Position numbers and translations under genes: made by a program. DNA of 64,000 nt from Arthrobacter sp. SX1312 (GTDB lineage Bacteria; Actinomycetota; Actinomycetes; Actinomycetales; Micrococcaceae), in the NCBI RefSeq assembly GCF_002929295.1, contig NZ_PJIM01000001.1, positions 979,643-1,043,642 of the forward strand. Direction: 5' to 3'. This document shows positions 11,063 through 19,728 of this stretch, piece by piece (within the stretch, counting starts at the first letter, position 1; every line of letters begins with the position of its first letter). Below the pieces are notes generated by a model that saw only the letters and a list, made by a program, of their open reading frames with translations, searched no databases and was not told the DNA's origin.

Positions 11063-11884
11063 TCAGTGGGCGTCGGCGTTGAGCGCGCCTTCGATGTAGA
11101 TCGCGGCCAGCAGCGTGAAGACGTAGGCCTGGAGGACCATGATCAGGGCCTCCAGCATGTACATCGCGACGGCGCCGAGGAGGACCAGGACGCTGGTGCC
11201 CTGCAGCAGGATGTTGCCCGTCATCACCATGTACTCGATGGCGGATCCAGCGAGGGTCACGATCAGGTGGCCGGCGAGCATCGTGGCGAACAGTCGCAGC
11301 GAGTGGGTGACCGGACGGACGATGAAGTTCGAGATGATCTCGATCGGCACGACGATCGGCAGGATGTACCAGGGGACGCCCGAGGGGACGACGGCCAGCT
11401 TGAAGTACCGCAGGCCGTGCTTCCGGATACCGATGCCTACCCAGAGGAGGTAGAAGATCGCCGCGATGGCGTAGGCACTGCCCGGGTGCGAGAAGGTGGG
11501 CAGCTGCAGGAACGGGATGGCCCCGAAGATGTTGTTCACCAGCACGAAGAAGAAGGCGGTGAAGAGCCAGGGGACGTACTTCATGAAGTCCCGGCCGCCG
11601 ATGATGTCCTTGCCGATGGAGTTGCGGACGAAGCCGTACGCCGACTCACCGAGGAACTGCACCTTGCCGGGGACCATCTGGCGGCGTCGTGACGCGATCA
11701 GGAAGAAGGTGGCGATGATGACCACGGACAGGATGACCATGAGCATCTGCTTGCCGAAGCCGGGGTCGAACCAGACGCCGTAGGGGTCACCCCAGGGGAG
11801 GATGTCCCGGTAGTGGGTGTCCTCGATCGTCGGGGCTACGAATCCCTCTTCGGTAGTTGCGGCCGGGAGCGCAAGCGCGATCAA
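11063..11884 (-). CDS. atpB: F1Fo ATP synthase subunit a
   Basis: Proton-channel subunit of Fo, 273 residues and five to six membrane helices. The essential Arg lies in the segment SLRLFATMLAGH (about residue 200), with the conserved ALIMVLQAYVFTLLAAIYI last helix. It is the first of the classical atp genes, after two AtpI-type genes. Confidence 0.96.
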   Translation of the reverse strand: MIALALPAATTEEGFVAPTIEDTHYRDILPWGDPYGVWFDPGFGKQMLMVILSVVIIATFFLIASRRRQMVPGKVQFLGESAYGFVRNSIGKDIIGGRDFMKYVPWLFTAFFFVLVNNIFGAIPFLQLPTFSHPGSAYAIAAIFYLLWVGIGIRKHGLRYFKLAVVPSGVPWYILPIVVPIEIISNFIVRPVTHSLRLFATMLAGHLIVTLAGSAIEYMVMTGNILLQGTSVLVLLGAVAMYMLEALIMVLQAYVFTLLAAIYIEGALNADAH

Positions 11885-11972
11885 CGCGTTTCCTCTCTGC
11901 AGTGTCCATCGTTGGGCAAGATCTGTTCGGCCGCAGCGTGACTGGTCCGACTCATGAAGTTATGGGGATTCA

Positions 11973-12287
11973 CTACGGTTCTTCCTCGGCACCGGGCGTC
12001 GACCGGGATCCGCCGTGCGGATTCGGTGTGTGGTTCCGGGTGAGGTTGTGCATGTGGGAGAGATAGAAACCCCCTGCTGCACCTAAGAACGCTCCCGCCA
12101 GCACCAACCAGCGCGTGTCGAGGAGATTATCCAGCCCCCAGCCTATCAAACTCCATACCGCGATCCCGCCAATCATGTAGCTCAGGACGGCGATGCCGGC
12201 GTTGTAGCCGCCGTTGGAGAAACGGGCCTCGCCCGGCGCCGGACTGCCGTCGGAGGGGTCGTCGGGACCCGGGGAGACACCGCTCAT
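11973..12287 (-). CDS. AtpZ/AtpI-type small membrane protein
   Basis: A 104-residue protein with two membrane helices (about 28-48 and 58-80: AVLSYMIGGIAVWSLIGWGL and LVLAGAFLGAAGGFYLSHM), and polar N- and C-termini. This is the AtpZ/AtpI form found before atpB and thought to help c-ring assembly or ion uptake. Its ATG follows the stop of the upstream gene by one base. Confidence 0.8.
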   Translation of the reverse strand: MSGVSPGPDDPSDGSPAPGEARFSNGGYNAGIAVLSYMIGGIAVWSLIGWGLDNLLDTRWLVLAGAFLGAAGGFYLSHMHNLTRNHTPNPHGGSRSTPGAEEEP

Positions 12288-12288
12288 A

Positions 12289-12798
12289 TCAGGGTCCTTC
12301 CGGTGGCCGCGTGGTCGGGCGCGTCGCGGCCGTCCCGGGCTGGTCGTCGTAGAGGGGCGTGCGGAGCCGCGAGAACGCGACGACCTCGGCCACTTGCCAG
12401 ACGATCACGGTCGCGAGGGCGCCCCAGAAGAACCACGTGCGCTCGAGCCAGTCCGGGGTGCCGAACAGGAACAGGACGGCGCCGAATCCGACGACCTTGA
12501 TGGCGTAGGTGACGGCGAACAGTCCGAGCGCCCCGGACGGATTGGTTTTGCCCGTGAAGTGGCCGATCAGGAGGCTGATGCCGAAGAACACGATGACGAG
12601 GGCCGCGCCGAACAGCACGCTCAGGCCCGCGGCCGGTGAGGCCGCGACCAGTGCCGCGGCAGCAAGCAGGACCGCGGTCGCCGCGCCCCCGGCGGCACTC
12701 CACCCGAGGATGCGGAGCCAGGGACTCCGGGTGGGTCCCGACGCCGGGATGAGCGTGGCGTCGTCGGCTCCGGTGGCCGGGTTCTCCGGTCGTGGCAC
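12289..12798 (-). CDS. ATP synthase I-like four-helix membrane protein
   Basis: A 169-residue protein with four predicted membrane helices (about 32-50, 56-76, 92-113 and 122-142), in the position and shape of the ATP synthase subunit I family. It is the first gene of the atp operon. It starts with GTG at 12798. The long 5' leader holds a strong -10 candidate TAGAAT at 12914-12919. Confidence 0.7.
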   Translation of the reverse strand: MPRPENPATGADDATLIPASGPTRSPWLRILGWSAAGGAATAVLLAAAALVAASPAAGLSVLFGAALVIVFFGISLLIGHFTGKTNPSGALGLFAVTYAIKVVGFGAVLFLFGTPDWLERTWFFWGALATVIVWQVAEVVAFSRLRTPLYDDQPGTAATRPTTRPPEGP

Positions 12799-12913
12799 GT
12801 GCTGTCCGCTCTGTTGGCTGCGCCGTGGGCGCCCTGCTGGTCCCCGGTCGACGGCGTCGTGAGGGTTGGAGCCGGATGCGCGGGACCGCAGGTCACCGCG
12901 CCCGGCGCCTGAA

Positions 12914-12919
12914 ATTCTA
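12914..12919 (-). promoter_or_regulatory. Candidate -10 of the atp operon
   Basis: TAGAAT on the minus strand, a close match to the actinobacterial -10, about 115 bases upstream of the first atp-operon gene and just after the stop of the upstream transferase gene. No clear -35 is seen. Confidence 0.4.
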
Positions 12920-12945
12920 CCCCACGGCGGGGTTCGCGCCCCTGC

Positions 12946-13968
12946 TCAGGCCCCCACCGCCGTCCGACGACGGGCGATGGCACGGAAGATCCTCGGCGAG
13001 AAGAGGTACAGCGCGACCACGGCCGCGGCGAACAGCGAGGTGGACACCGCGAGGGGTGCGGCGGCGGTGGCGAGCACGAAGCCCGCGGCCCCGGTGAGCG
13101 CGGACAGGACACTCACGAAGAGTGCGACCTGCACGTGGGTGAGCCCGGTGTCGGTGAGCCTCTGGTACACGTGCTGACGGTGTGCGACGTAGAGACGCTC
13201 CCCGCGTCGTGCCCGGCGCAGGAACGTGGTGAACGTGTCGGCGAGATAGATGAGCACCGGCGAGAGGAGGTACTCGAGGTAGACGCCCGCGAGGAGCCCC
13301 GTGACCGCGATGGCCGCGACCGACGCTCCGAGCAGGTAGCTGCCGACGTCGCCCAGGAACACGAAACCCCGGCCGAGGTTCCAGGGCAGGAAGCCCGCGA
13401 AGGCGGCCGCGACCACGAGCCCCGCGACCGTCAGCCACAGCTGGTCGCTGAGGACCCCTGCCCACGAGTAGAAGAGGCCCACGACCATTCCGTGCATGCC
13501 GGAGATCCCGTTGATGCCGTCCATGAAGTTGGCCGCGTTGATGTAGGTGGCCACGGCGACGGCCCCGACCGGCACCCACCAGTAGCTGCTGTCCTCGATC
13601 GTCGTGGCGAGGACGATCGTACCGAGCGCACCGATCAGGAGCTGCGCGGCGGCGCGCACCCTGACGGACAGTCCCCTGAGGTCCTCGATCCAGCCGAGCG
13701 TCGCTGCGGCGGCCACCATGCCGATGACGACGAGCACGAGCGAGCGGTCGACGGCGACCAGGCGGATGGCGAGGGAGACGGCGAGGGCCACGAGGATCGC
13801 GATCGCGACGGCCATCCCCATGCCCCGGATCACGACGGTGCTGTGCGAGGAACGGCTGTTGGGGATGTCGACCACGCCCCACCGCTTCAGCAGGGGCTTC
13901 ACGACGAAGGGCAGCGCGAGGGACAGTCCCAGGGCGACGAGCCCGACGATCACCAGCTGCGCGGTCAT
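12946..13968 (-). CDS. MraY/WecA-family undecaprenyl-phosphate sugar-phosphate transferase
   Basis: Membrane enzyme that loads a sugar-phosphate (usually GlcNAc-1-phosphate) onto undecaprenyl phosphate to start surface-glycan or teichoic-acid synthesis. It has 340 residues and about ten membrane spans. Visible motifs: GWIEDLRGLSVRVR, the catalytic loop NAANFMDGINGISG, FLGDVGSYLLG and the cytoplasmic AHRQHVYQRL. It overlaps the preceding CapD-type gene by 4 bases, so the two are coupled. It could alternatively be a TagO-type linkage enzyme. Confidence 0.85.
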   Translation of the reverse strand: MTAQLVIVGLVALGLSLALPFVVKPLLKRWGVVDIPNSRSSHSTVVIRGMGMAVAIAILVALAVSLAIRLVAVDRSLVLVVIGMVAAAATLGWIEDLRGLSVRVRAAAQLLIGALGTIVLATTIEDSSYWWVPVGAVAVATYINAANFMDGINGISGMHGMVVGLFYSWAGVLSDQLWLTVAGLVVAAAFAGFLPWNLGRGFVFLGDVGSYLLGASVAAIAVTGLLAGVYLEYLLSPVLIYLADTFTTFLRRARRGERLYVAHRQHVYQRLTDTGLTHVQVALFVSVLSALTGAAGFVLATAAAPLAVSTSLFAAAVVALYLFSPRIFRAIARRRTAVGA

Positions 13969-15890
13969 GCGACGGGCCCTGCGGTGCCGGCGGTGGACGG
14001 TGAGGTGCGGGCCGAGTGCTCCACGGCGTCACCCAGGAGGACACCGATCTGCCCCTGCCCGAAGCCGCCCTCGGCCTTCCAGCGCTGGAGGCTCAGCGTC
14101 TCCGGATGCAGCGGCGCCACCGACGTGTGGGAGATCTTCGGGTGGAGGGGGCGGGAGTCGTTCTCACCGACGCCGATCAGGTCCTCGTGCATCTTCTCGC
14201 CGGGCCGCAGGCCCGTGAAGACGATGTCGATGTCCTTGCCGGACATCGCGATCATGCGCTGGGCGACGTCGAGGATCTTCACGGCCTCGCCCATGTCGAG
14301 GATGAGGACCTCCCCTCCCCTGCCGATCGCCCCCGCCTGGACGACGAGCTGGCAGGCCTCGGGGATGGTCATGAAGAAGCGCGTCACCTCGGGGTCGGTC
14401 ACGGTGATCGGACCGCCGTTGCGGATCTGCTCGGTGAACAGCGGGAGCATGGACCCGCGGCTGCCGATCACGTTGCCGAAACGGACCGACACGTACCCCC
14501 TGCCCGTGTCCTCCGCATGCCACGAGGTGAGTTTCTCGGCGACGCGCTTGGAGTGCCCGAGGACGCTCGTGGGGTCCGCCGCCTTGTCCGTGGAGATGTT
14601 GACGAAGTTGGTCACGTCGACGGCGGCCGCGGCACGGAGGACGTTCAGCGAACCCTGGACGTTGGTCTTCCAGGCTTCCTCCGGATACTGCTCCAGCAGC
14701 GACACGTGCTTGAGGGCGGCCGCGTGGAAGACGACCTCGGGCTTGCGGTCCTCGAAGATGTTCAGCAGCGCGTCCGCGTCCCGGATGTCGGCGAGGACGG
14801 TGTCACGACCGGTCAGCAGGCCGCGCCCGGTGAGGGAGATCTGCGTGGACTGGAGGCCCGTCTCGTCGCGGTCGAGCATGATGAGCTCCGCCGGGGCGAA
14901 GGTCGCCAGCTGGCGGCACAGTTCGGAGCCGATCGACCCGCCGGCCCCGGTCACGAGCACGCGCTTCCCGGTCACGTACCCGGCGACCTCGTCCGGATGG
15001 ATGTCCACGGGACGGCGACCGATGAGGTCCTCGACGGCAACCTCCCGAAAGTCCGCGATGGCGGCGCCGGCGGCGCCGAGCATGTCCCGCAGCGGTGGCA
15101 GGACGAGCACCCTGATGCCGAGCCCCGCGACGAGGTCGGAGACGCGGCGCACCTGTGCGGCCTCCACCTCCGCGAACGCGATGACCAGGACCGAGGCCTG
15201 CGTCCTCGCCACGATGTCGCGCAGGTCGTCGACCCGCCCGAGGACCGGCACGGTGGAGAGCCGCAGGTGCTTCTTGGCAGGATCGTCGTCGATCAGGCCG
15301 ACGGGGAAGTAGGGAGAGCCCGGGTCCTGCATCATGCGGCCCACGAGCGAGTTGCCGAGGAACCCCGCCCCGTAGATCAGCGTGCGCTGCGCGTCCTCGC
15401 CGGGCTTCGCCTTGCTCTCCACGTACATGCGCTTCAGGTAGCGGGTGGCGGCCAGGAACATGCACGCGAAGGGGAAGGCGATGATGCCGATGCTGCGCGG
15501 GACCTCGATCACCGTGAAGAACGCGACGCTGACCAGCACCAGGATGACGGCGACGAGCACCGCCACGATGACGAGCAGCTTCGCCTCGTGGAAGCTCCCG
15601 AAGCTGTACCTCCCCCGGTACAGCGCGAAGCTGAGCCCCACCACCAGCTGGGCGACGACGGCCACCGCGCAGAACGTGGCGATACCCGGGACGTTGATCT
15701 CCTTGACGAGGAGCTCGTAGCGGAGGATCAGCGCGAGGAGGATGGCCACGATCCAGGCCGCGGCGTCGAGCAGGTACTGCGACCACAGCCAGATCGCCGG
15801 TTTGTCGCCGGAGGAGGCTACGGCCGTGGAGCCGGGTGTCCGGGCGGAGGCCCGGCCTTCGTTGAGTCCCATGATTCCTAACGGTGTCAT
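13965..15890 (-). CDS. Membrane-anchored nucleotide-sugar 4,6-dehydratase/epimerase (CapD/PglF type)
   Basis: Polysaccharide-biosynthesis protein of the CapD/WbpM/PglF family, probably a UDP-GlcNAc 4,6-dehydratase acting at the membrane. It has about 641 residues. Four N-terminal membrane helices are followed by a CoA-binding-like Rossmann region (LIYGAGFLGNSLVGRMM) and the catalytic SDR domain with GAGGSIGSELCRQL, FHAAALKHVSLLE, STDKAADPTSVLGHSKR and RFGNVIGSRGS. Start: ATG at 15890 or, with a better AGGA site, ATG at 15872; codons further upstream run into the divergent promoter region and were rejected. Confidence 0.85.
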   Translation of the reverse strand: MTPLGIMGLNEGRASARTPGSTAVASSGDKPAIWLWSQYLLDAAAWIVAILLALILRYELLVKEINVPGIATFCAVAVVAQLVVGLSFALYRGRYSFGSFHEAKLLVIVAVLVAVILVLVSVAFFTVIEVPRSIGIIAFPFACMFLAATRYLKRMYVESKAKPGEDAQRTLIYGAGFLGNSLVGRMMQDPGSPYFPVGLIDDDPAKKHLRLSTVPVLGRVDDLRDIVARTQASVLVIAFAEVEAAQVRRVSDLVAGLGIRVLVLPPLRDMLGAAGAAIADFREVAVEDLIGRRPVDIHPDEVAGYVTGKRVLVTGAGGSIGSELCRQLATFAPAELIMLDRDETGLQSTQISLTGRGLLTGRDTVLADIRDADALLNIFEDRKPEVVFHAAALKHVSLLEQYPEEAWKTNVQGSLNVLRAAAAVDVTNFVNISTDKAADPTSVLGHSKRVAEKLTSWHAEDTGRGYVSVRFGNVIGSRGSMLPLFTEQIRNGGPITVTDPEVTRFFMTIPEACQLVVQAGAIGRGGEVLILDMGEAVKILDVAQRMIAMSGKDIDIVFTGLRPGEKMHEDLIGVGENDSRPLHPKISHTSVAPLHPETLSLQRWKAEGGFGQGQIGVLLGDAVEHSARTSPSTAGTAGPVA

Positions 15891-15982
15891 GCAGGCGTCC
15901 ACCGCGTCACCGGGCGTGGCTGCGGCCCGGAAGCCCCGCACCCGTGGTGTGGGGACACGTCCGACCGGGGCTGGAACACGGT

Positions 15983-16000
15983 GTAATAGACTGCTATTAC
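15983..16000. promoter_or_regulatory. Perfect inverted repeat in a divergent intergenic region
   Basis: GTAATAG-ACTG-CTATTAC, an 18-bp element with perfect 7-bp arms, between the CapD-type gene (minus) and the glycosyltransferase (plus). It is AT-rich in a GC-rich region, so it probably is an operator or part of the divergent promoters. Confidence 0.45.
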
Positions 16001-16072
16001 CCCAGAATACTAACTGCCCCACCTGTGCCAGGCCCGTTGCGCACTGTCGGGGCGCGGTCCGGAAGGAACAGG

Positions 16073-17047
16073 TTGCACGTCCCCGACGCCGGCTCGCCCC
16101 GTGTCTTCCTCGTGATCACGACGTTCAACCGGGCGGCCCTCCTGCGGGAGCTCCTCGACTCGATCGCGGCCCTCGAACCCGCGCCGGCCGGCGTCGTCGT
16201 GGTCGACAACGCCAGCACCGACGCCACCGGCGACGTCCTCGCCGATGCGCACCTCCCGGTCCCCCTCTTCGTGGAACGCCTGCCCGTGAACGTGGGCGGC
16301 TCGGGCGGGTTCGCGGCCGGCGTCGCGCGCGCCCTCGAGGAAGGAGCCGACTGGCTCTGGCTGATGGACGACGACGTCGTCGCCCTCCCCGACGCCCTCG
16401 CGTCCTTCGCGCCCTGGATGGGGCGGTACTCGTGCATCCACGGACGCCGCTACGACGCCGCCGGCCGGCCCTTCTTCTGGCAGCACGTCCTCGACGAGTT
16501 CACCGGCGTCCACTTCCCGGTGCGGGGCGACGTCTTCGCGGCGTCGCCGGTCTTCCACACCAATGTCGCGTGCTTCGAGGGCATGCTGGTCGCGGCCGAC
16601 GTCGTCCGCGAGATCGGCCTGCCCGACGCCCGGTTCTTCCTCAACGGGGACGACCTCACGTACGGGTGGCTCGTCTCGCAGCGGTACCCGGTGGCGTACG
16701 TCGACGCCTTCGTCCTCCGGAAGACGCGCGCGCAGCGGCAGGTGGACCTCGGCGTCCGGCACCTGAACGAGTCGAGCGACCTGTCACGGTTCTGCGGCAT
16801 GCGCAACCGCGGGTACCTCGCGCGGTACCTCCGGCTGCACGGCCGCTACCACCGGGTGGGGTTCGGCCTCGGGACGCTCCTGTCCGCCGGCAAGGAGCTC
16901 GTCCGCCTTCTCGCCGTCGAGCGCTCCGTCTCCGGCGCCTCCCAGGTGTGGCGCGGGTGGAGGGCCGCCCGGGTGATCCTGCGCGATCCCGACTGGCAGC
17001 CGGAACCGCCCCTGCGGGACCCGGCCGGCCGGACGGGCAGATCCTGA
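16073..17047 (+). CDS. Glycosyltransferase family 2 (galactofuranosyl/rhamnosyltransferase-like)
   Basis: A 324-residue GT-A-fold transferase. It begins near VFLVITTFNRAALLREL, has the sugar-nucleotide DxD-type motif WLWLMDDDVV (near residue 100) and the acceptor-site region FFLNGDDLTYGWLVSQR, the arrangement of GlfT-type galactofuranosyltransferases. The TTG at 16073 is chosen because GGAAGGA lies 5 bases upstream and longer forms would cover the divergent promoter. Its stop overlaps the next gene start by one base. Donor sugar not proven. Confidence 0.8.
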   Translation: MHVPDAGSPRVFLVITTFNRAALLRELLDSIAALEPAPAGVVVVDNASTDATGDVLADAHLPVPLFVERLPVNVGGSGGFAAGVARALEEGADWLWLMDDDVVALPDALASFAPWMGRYSCIHGRRYDAAGRPFFWQHVLDEFTGVHFPVRGDVFAASPVFHTNVACFEGMLVAADVVREIGLPDARFFLNGDDLTYGWLVSQRYPVAYVDAFVLRKTRAQRQVDLGVRHLNESSDLSRFCGMRNRGYLARYLRLHGRYHRVGFGLGTLLSAGKELVRLLAVERSVSGASQVWRGWRAARVILRDPDWQPEPPLRDPAGRTGRS

Positions 17048-17997
17048 TGCGCTGGCTGGTGCTCGGCGGTTCCGGCTTCGTCGGCTCCGCCGTGCTGCGG
17101 ACCCTGCACGCGGCGGGCATCGACGCGCACGCGCTGCCGGCGCCACGGCTGGCGACGACCGCCGATGCGCCGCAGGCACTCCTCGCCGCCGCGGATGCCA
17201 CGGACACCACCGGGCTGGAGGCCGCGATGGCAGCGTACGACGTCGTCGTGAACGCGGCCGGCCTCGCCACCCCCTCGGCGACCGCCGGGGCGGACCTGCT
17301 CGGCGCGAACGCCCTGCTGCCCGCCGTCCTCGCCCGGGCAGCGTCGGCCGCCGGCGCGCGGCGCCTCGTCCACCTCAGCAGCGCGGCAGTGCAGGGCCGG
17401 ACGCCCCTGCTGGACGAGACCGGGACCGTGCGTCCCTTCTCGGCGTACTCGCGCAGCAAGGCGCTCGGCGAACAGGTCCTGGACCTCGTGGCGGCGCGGG
17501 AGCAGTCCCTGTCCGTCGTGACGGTGCGGGCCACCTCCGTGCAGGGCGAGGGGCGTCCGACGACGGCGGCCCTGGCGCGTCTCGCCCGCTCGAACCTCGC
17601 ATCCGTGGCGTCCCCGGGCACCGCGCGATCGCCGATCACCTCGGTGGACTCCCTCGCGGACCTGGTGCTGGCCCTCGGTGCCCACCCCGGGGCTCTTCCG
17701 GCGCGCGTCCTCCAGCCCTGGGAGGGACTCACCGTGCGGACCGTCCTCGAGGCGGCGGGCGGACACCCCCGGGTGCTACCGGCGGCGCTGTGCCGGGCGG
17801 CGGTCCGTGGCGGCTACGTGGTGTCGTCCCTGGTGCGCGGTCGCCTCGACGGGCATGTTCGCCGCGTCGAACTCATGTGGTTCGGTCAGGACCAGGCGCC
17901 CGGGTGGGCCGACGCGCAGGGCCTGACCCCCACGGCCCGGATCCGTGAGGTCCTCGCCGGCGCGGACCGTGCGGCGAAGGATGCCCGCGGGCTCTGA
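17047..17997 (+). CDS. NAD-dependent epimerase/dehydratase family protein
   Basis: A 316-residue extended-SDR protein. The N-terminal Rossmann motif is VLGGSGFVGSAVL, then VVNAAGLA, LVHLSSAAVQG and the catalytic pair in FSAYSRSKALGEQ (Tyr and Lys). It probably modifies a nucleotide sugar for the adjacent glycosyltransferase, to which it is translationally coupled (TGATG junction). It converges on tsaC with the stop codons one base apart. Confidence 0.8.
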   Translation: MRWLVLGGSGFVGSAVLRTLHAAGIDAHALPAPRLATTADAPQALLAAADATDTTGLEAAMAAYDVVVNAAGLATPSATAGADLLGANALLPAVLARAASAAGARRLVHLSSAAVQGRTPLLDETGTVRPFSAYSRSKALGEQVLDLVAAREQSLSVVTVRATSVQGEGRPTTAALARLARSNLASVASPGTARSPITSVDSLADLVLALGAHPGALPARVLQPWEGLTVRTVLEAAGGHPRVLPAALCRAAVRGGYVVSSLVRGRLDGHVRRVELMWFGQDQAPGWADAQGLTPTARIREVLAGADRAAKDARGL

Positions 17998-18036
17998 CCT
18001 ACTGCCCGGCGGCGGGCTCGGACCTACTGCCCGGCG
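17996..18036. repeat. 16-bp direct repeat at the convergent stop codons
   Basis: GACCTACTGCCCGGCG occurs at 17996-18011 and 18021-18036 (period 25). The first copy holds the stop codons of both convergent genes, the second lies inside the tsaC 3' end. Confidence 0.6.
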
Positions 18037-18718
18037 TCCCCGCCTCCGGCCCGGCCGGGGTCCCGCCGTCGATCCCTACGACGCCGGGCACCACGTCCCG
18101 CAGCTGCTCGAGCGACACGGTGCCCTGCCGGACCACCCGGAGCACCTCCCCCGTCGTGTCGACGATGGTGGATCCCGTGCCTCCGGCGTCGGCCCGCGGC
18201 CCGGCGTCGAGGTAGACGGCCACCGACTCGGCGAGCTGCTCGGCGGCCTCTGCGGCCGTCGTCGCGGCCGGCCGGCCCGTCCGGTTCGCGGAGGACACCG
18301 CGAGCGGTCCCGTGAGCGTCAGCAGTTCGAGGGCGACGTCGTCGTCGGGCATGCGGAGCGCGACGGTCCCGAGGGTGTCGCCCAGATCCCAGGTGAGTGA
18401 CGGTTGTGCCAGGCAGATGAGAGTGAGGCCACCGGGCCAGAACGCCTCGGCGAGACGGCGGGCGTCGGGGTGGATCTCGGTCGCCAGGCCGTCGAGGGTC
18501 TGGATCCGCGGGATGAGCACCGGCGGTGGCATGTTCCGTCCGCGTCCCTTGGAGGCGAGCAGGGTGGCCACGGCCTGCGGCGAGAAGGCGTCCGCCCCGA
18601 TGCCGTAGACGGTGTCGGTCGGCAGGACGATGCATTGCTTGAGCGCTACCGCGCGCTGGGCGGCCGCCAGCCCTTCGCTTCGCTGGGTGGGCTCGGAACA
18701 GTCGTAGCTCGTTGTCAC
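17999..18718 (-). CDS. tsaC: L-threonylcarbamoyladenylate synthase
   Basis: Makes threonylcarbamoyl-AMP for the t6A37 modification of ANN-reading tRNAs. It has 239 residues and is YrdC-only (the extra C-terminal Sua5 domain is absent). Motifs: VLPTDTVYGIGADA (near 33), LASKGRGRNMPPPVLI, FWPGGLTLI and the SSANRTGRPA nucleotide-site loop. The GTG start is preceded by AAAGGAT at 7-base spacing. In many Actinobacteria it follows prmC; here a glycosyltransferase gene is inserted between them. Confidence 0.9.
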   Translation of the reverse strand: MTTSYDCSEPTQRSEGLAAAQRAVALKQCIVLPTDTVYGIGADAFSPQAVATLLASKGRGRNMPPPVLIPRIQTLDGLATEIHPDARRLAEAFWPGGLTLICLAQPSLTWDLGDTLGTVALRMPDDDVALELLTLTGPLAVSSANRTGRPAATTAAEAAEQLAESVAVYLDAGPRADAGGTGSTIVDTTGEVLRVVRQGTVSLEQLRDVVPGVVGIDGGTPAGPEAGTPGSRSEPAAGQ

Positions 18719-18786
18719 CCGATCATCCTTTCACTGCTACCCGCGGCCATGCACATCGGCGCGTCCGCCGGCCGGCCGGCGGGCGG

Positions 18787-19728
18787 TCAGGACGGGGGCG
18801 GCGGCCCGAAGCCGGTGCCGCGGAGCCCCGCGGAATACGCCGTGAACCACGCGCGCAGGCCGGTGAGGTCGCGCTGCGTGATGAAGTAGTAGGGGAAGCC
18901 GATGACGTCCGCCCCGAACCACCGGAGGTTGCGGTACTTGCGGGCGAGGTAGGCGCGGTTCCGGAAGTAGGAGAACCGCTTGAAGTCGCCGTCGGGGATC
19001 ACCGGGGTGATGAAGCCACCGAAGATCGGCTTCATCTCCGACCACGTGGCCGGGTGGCGCACCGCGACGGTCGCGAGCGTCCCGTACCTCAGGCCGGCCT
19101 TCCGCACGCGCGCCAGGAAGTCCACCTCGTCGCCGCGGATGAAGAACTTCATGTCCGGCAGGCCGATCTTCGAGAACACGTCCGCGCGGATCAGCGCGCC
19201 GTTGAAGAAGTGCACCATGTCGGGCAGGTAGCCCCTGGACTCGAGCACGGCGCGGTCGTTGGTCAGCAGCCCGTTGATGCGGAAGTTGAAGGACAGCCGC
19301 GAGGGGTCGGACGTCGCGGCGACGAGCGGGCTCACGATGTCGAGGTCGTGTTCCAGCGCGGCCTCCAGCAGCTCGGCGAGGCAGCGCCCGTCCTCGGGGT
19401 GGCCGTCGTCGTCCATGAGCCAGATCCACTCCGCTCCGCTCGCGATGGCCGCGAGGATGGCGAACGCGAAGCCCCCGGCTCCGCCGAGGTTGGCCTCCGA
19501 CCGCAGGTAGTGGATGGCGCCGCCGGCCGCCGTGGCGGCGTCGACGACGTCCGTCGCGGGCTTCGTCCCCGAGTCGACGAGGGCCACGATCCCGATCGGC
19601 GCGGTCTGCTCCGCGAGGGACCGCAGGAGCTGTGCCAGCTCATCGTGCCGGTCGTAGGTGACCGCTGCGACGGCGACCGTCGCCTGCGGGGCGGCGTCCG
19701 GCCGTCCGGGTGGGGTGTGCTCCGTCAT
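18787..19728 (-). CDS. Glycosyltransferase family 2 (GlfT-like)
   Basis: A 313-residue transferase resembling the one at 16073-17047: VAVAAVTYDRHDELAQLL at the N-terminus, EWIWLMDDDGHPEDG as the metal-binding DxD region, and FFIRGDEVDFLARVR as the acceptor region. It probably adds galactofuranose or a related sugar to a wall glycan. The ATG at 19728 overlaps the prmC stop by 4 bases (ATGA), which rules out the longer frame. Confidence 0.8.
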   Translation of the reverse strand: MTEHTPPGRPDAAPQATVAVAAVTYDRHDELAQLLRSLAEQTAPIGIVALVDSGTKPATDVVDAATAAGGAIHYLRSEANLGGAGGFAFAILAAIASGAEWIWLMDDDGHPEDGRCLAELLEAALEHDLDIVSPLVAATSDPSRLSFNFRINGLLTNDRAVLESRGYLPDMVHFFNGALIRADVFSKIGLPDMKFFIRGDEVDFLARVRKAGLRYGTLATVAVRHPATWSEMKPIFGGFITPVIPDGDFKRFSYFRNRAYLARKYRNLRWFGADVIGFPYYFITQRDLTGLRAWFTAYSAGLRGTGFGPPPPS

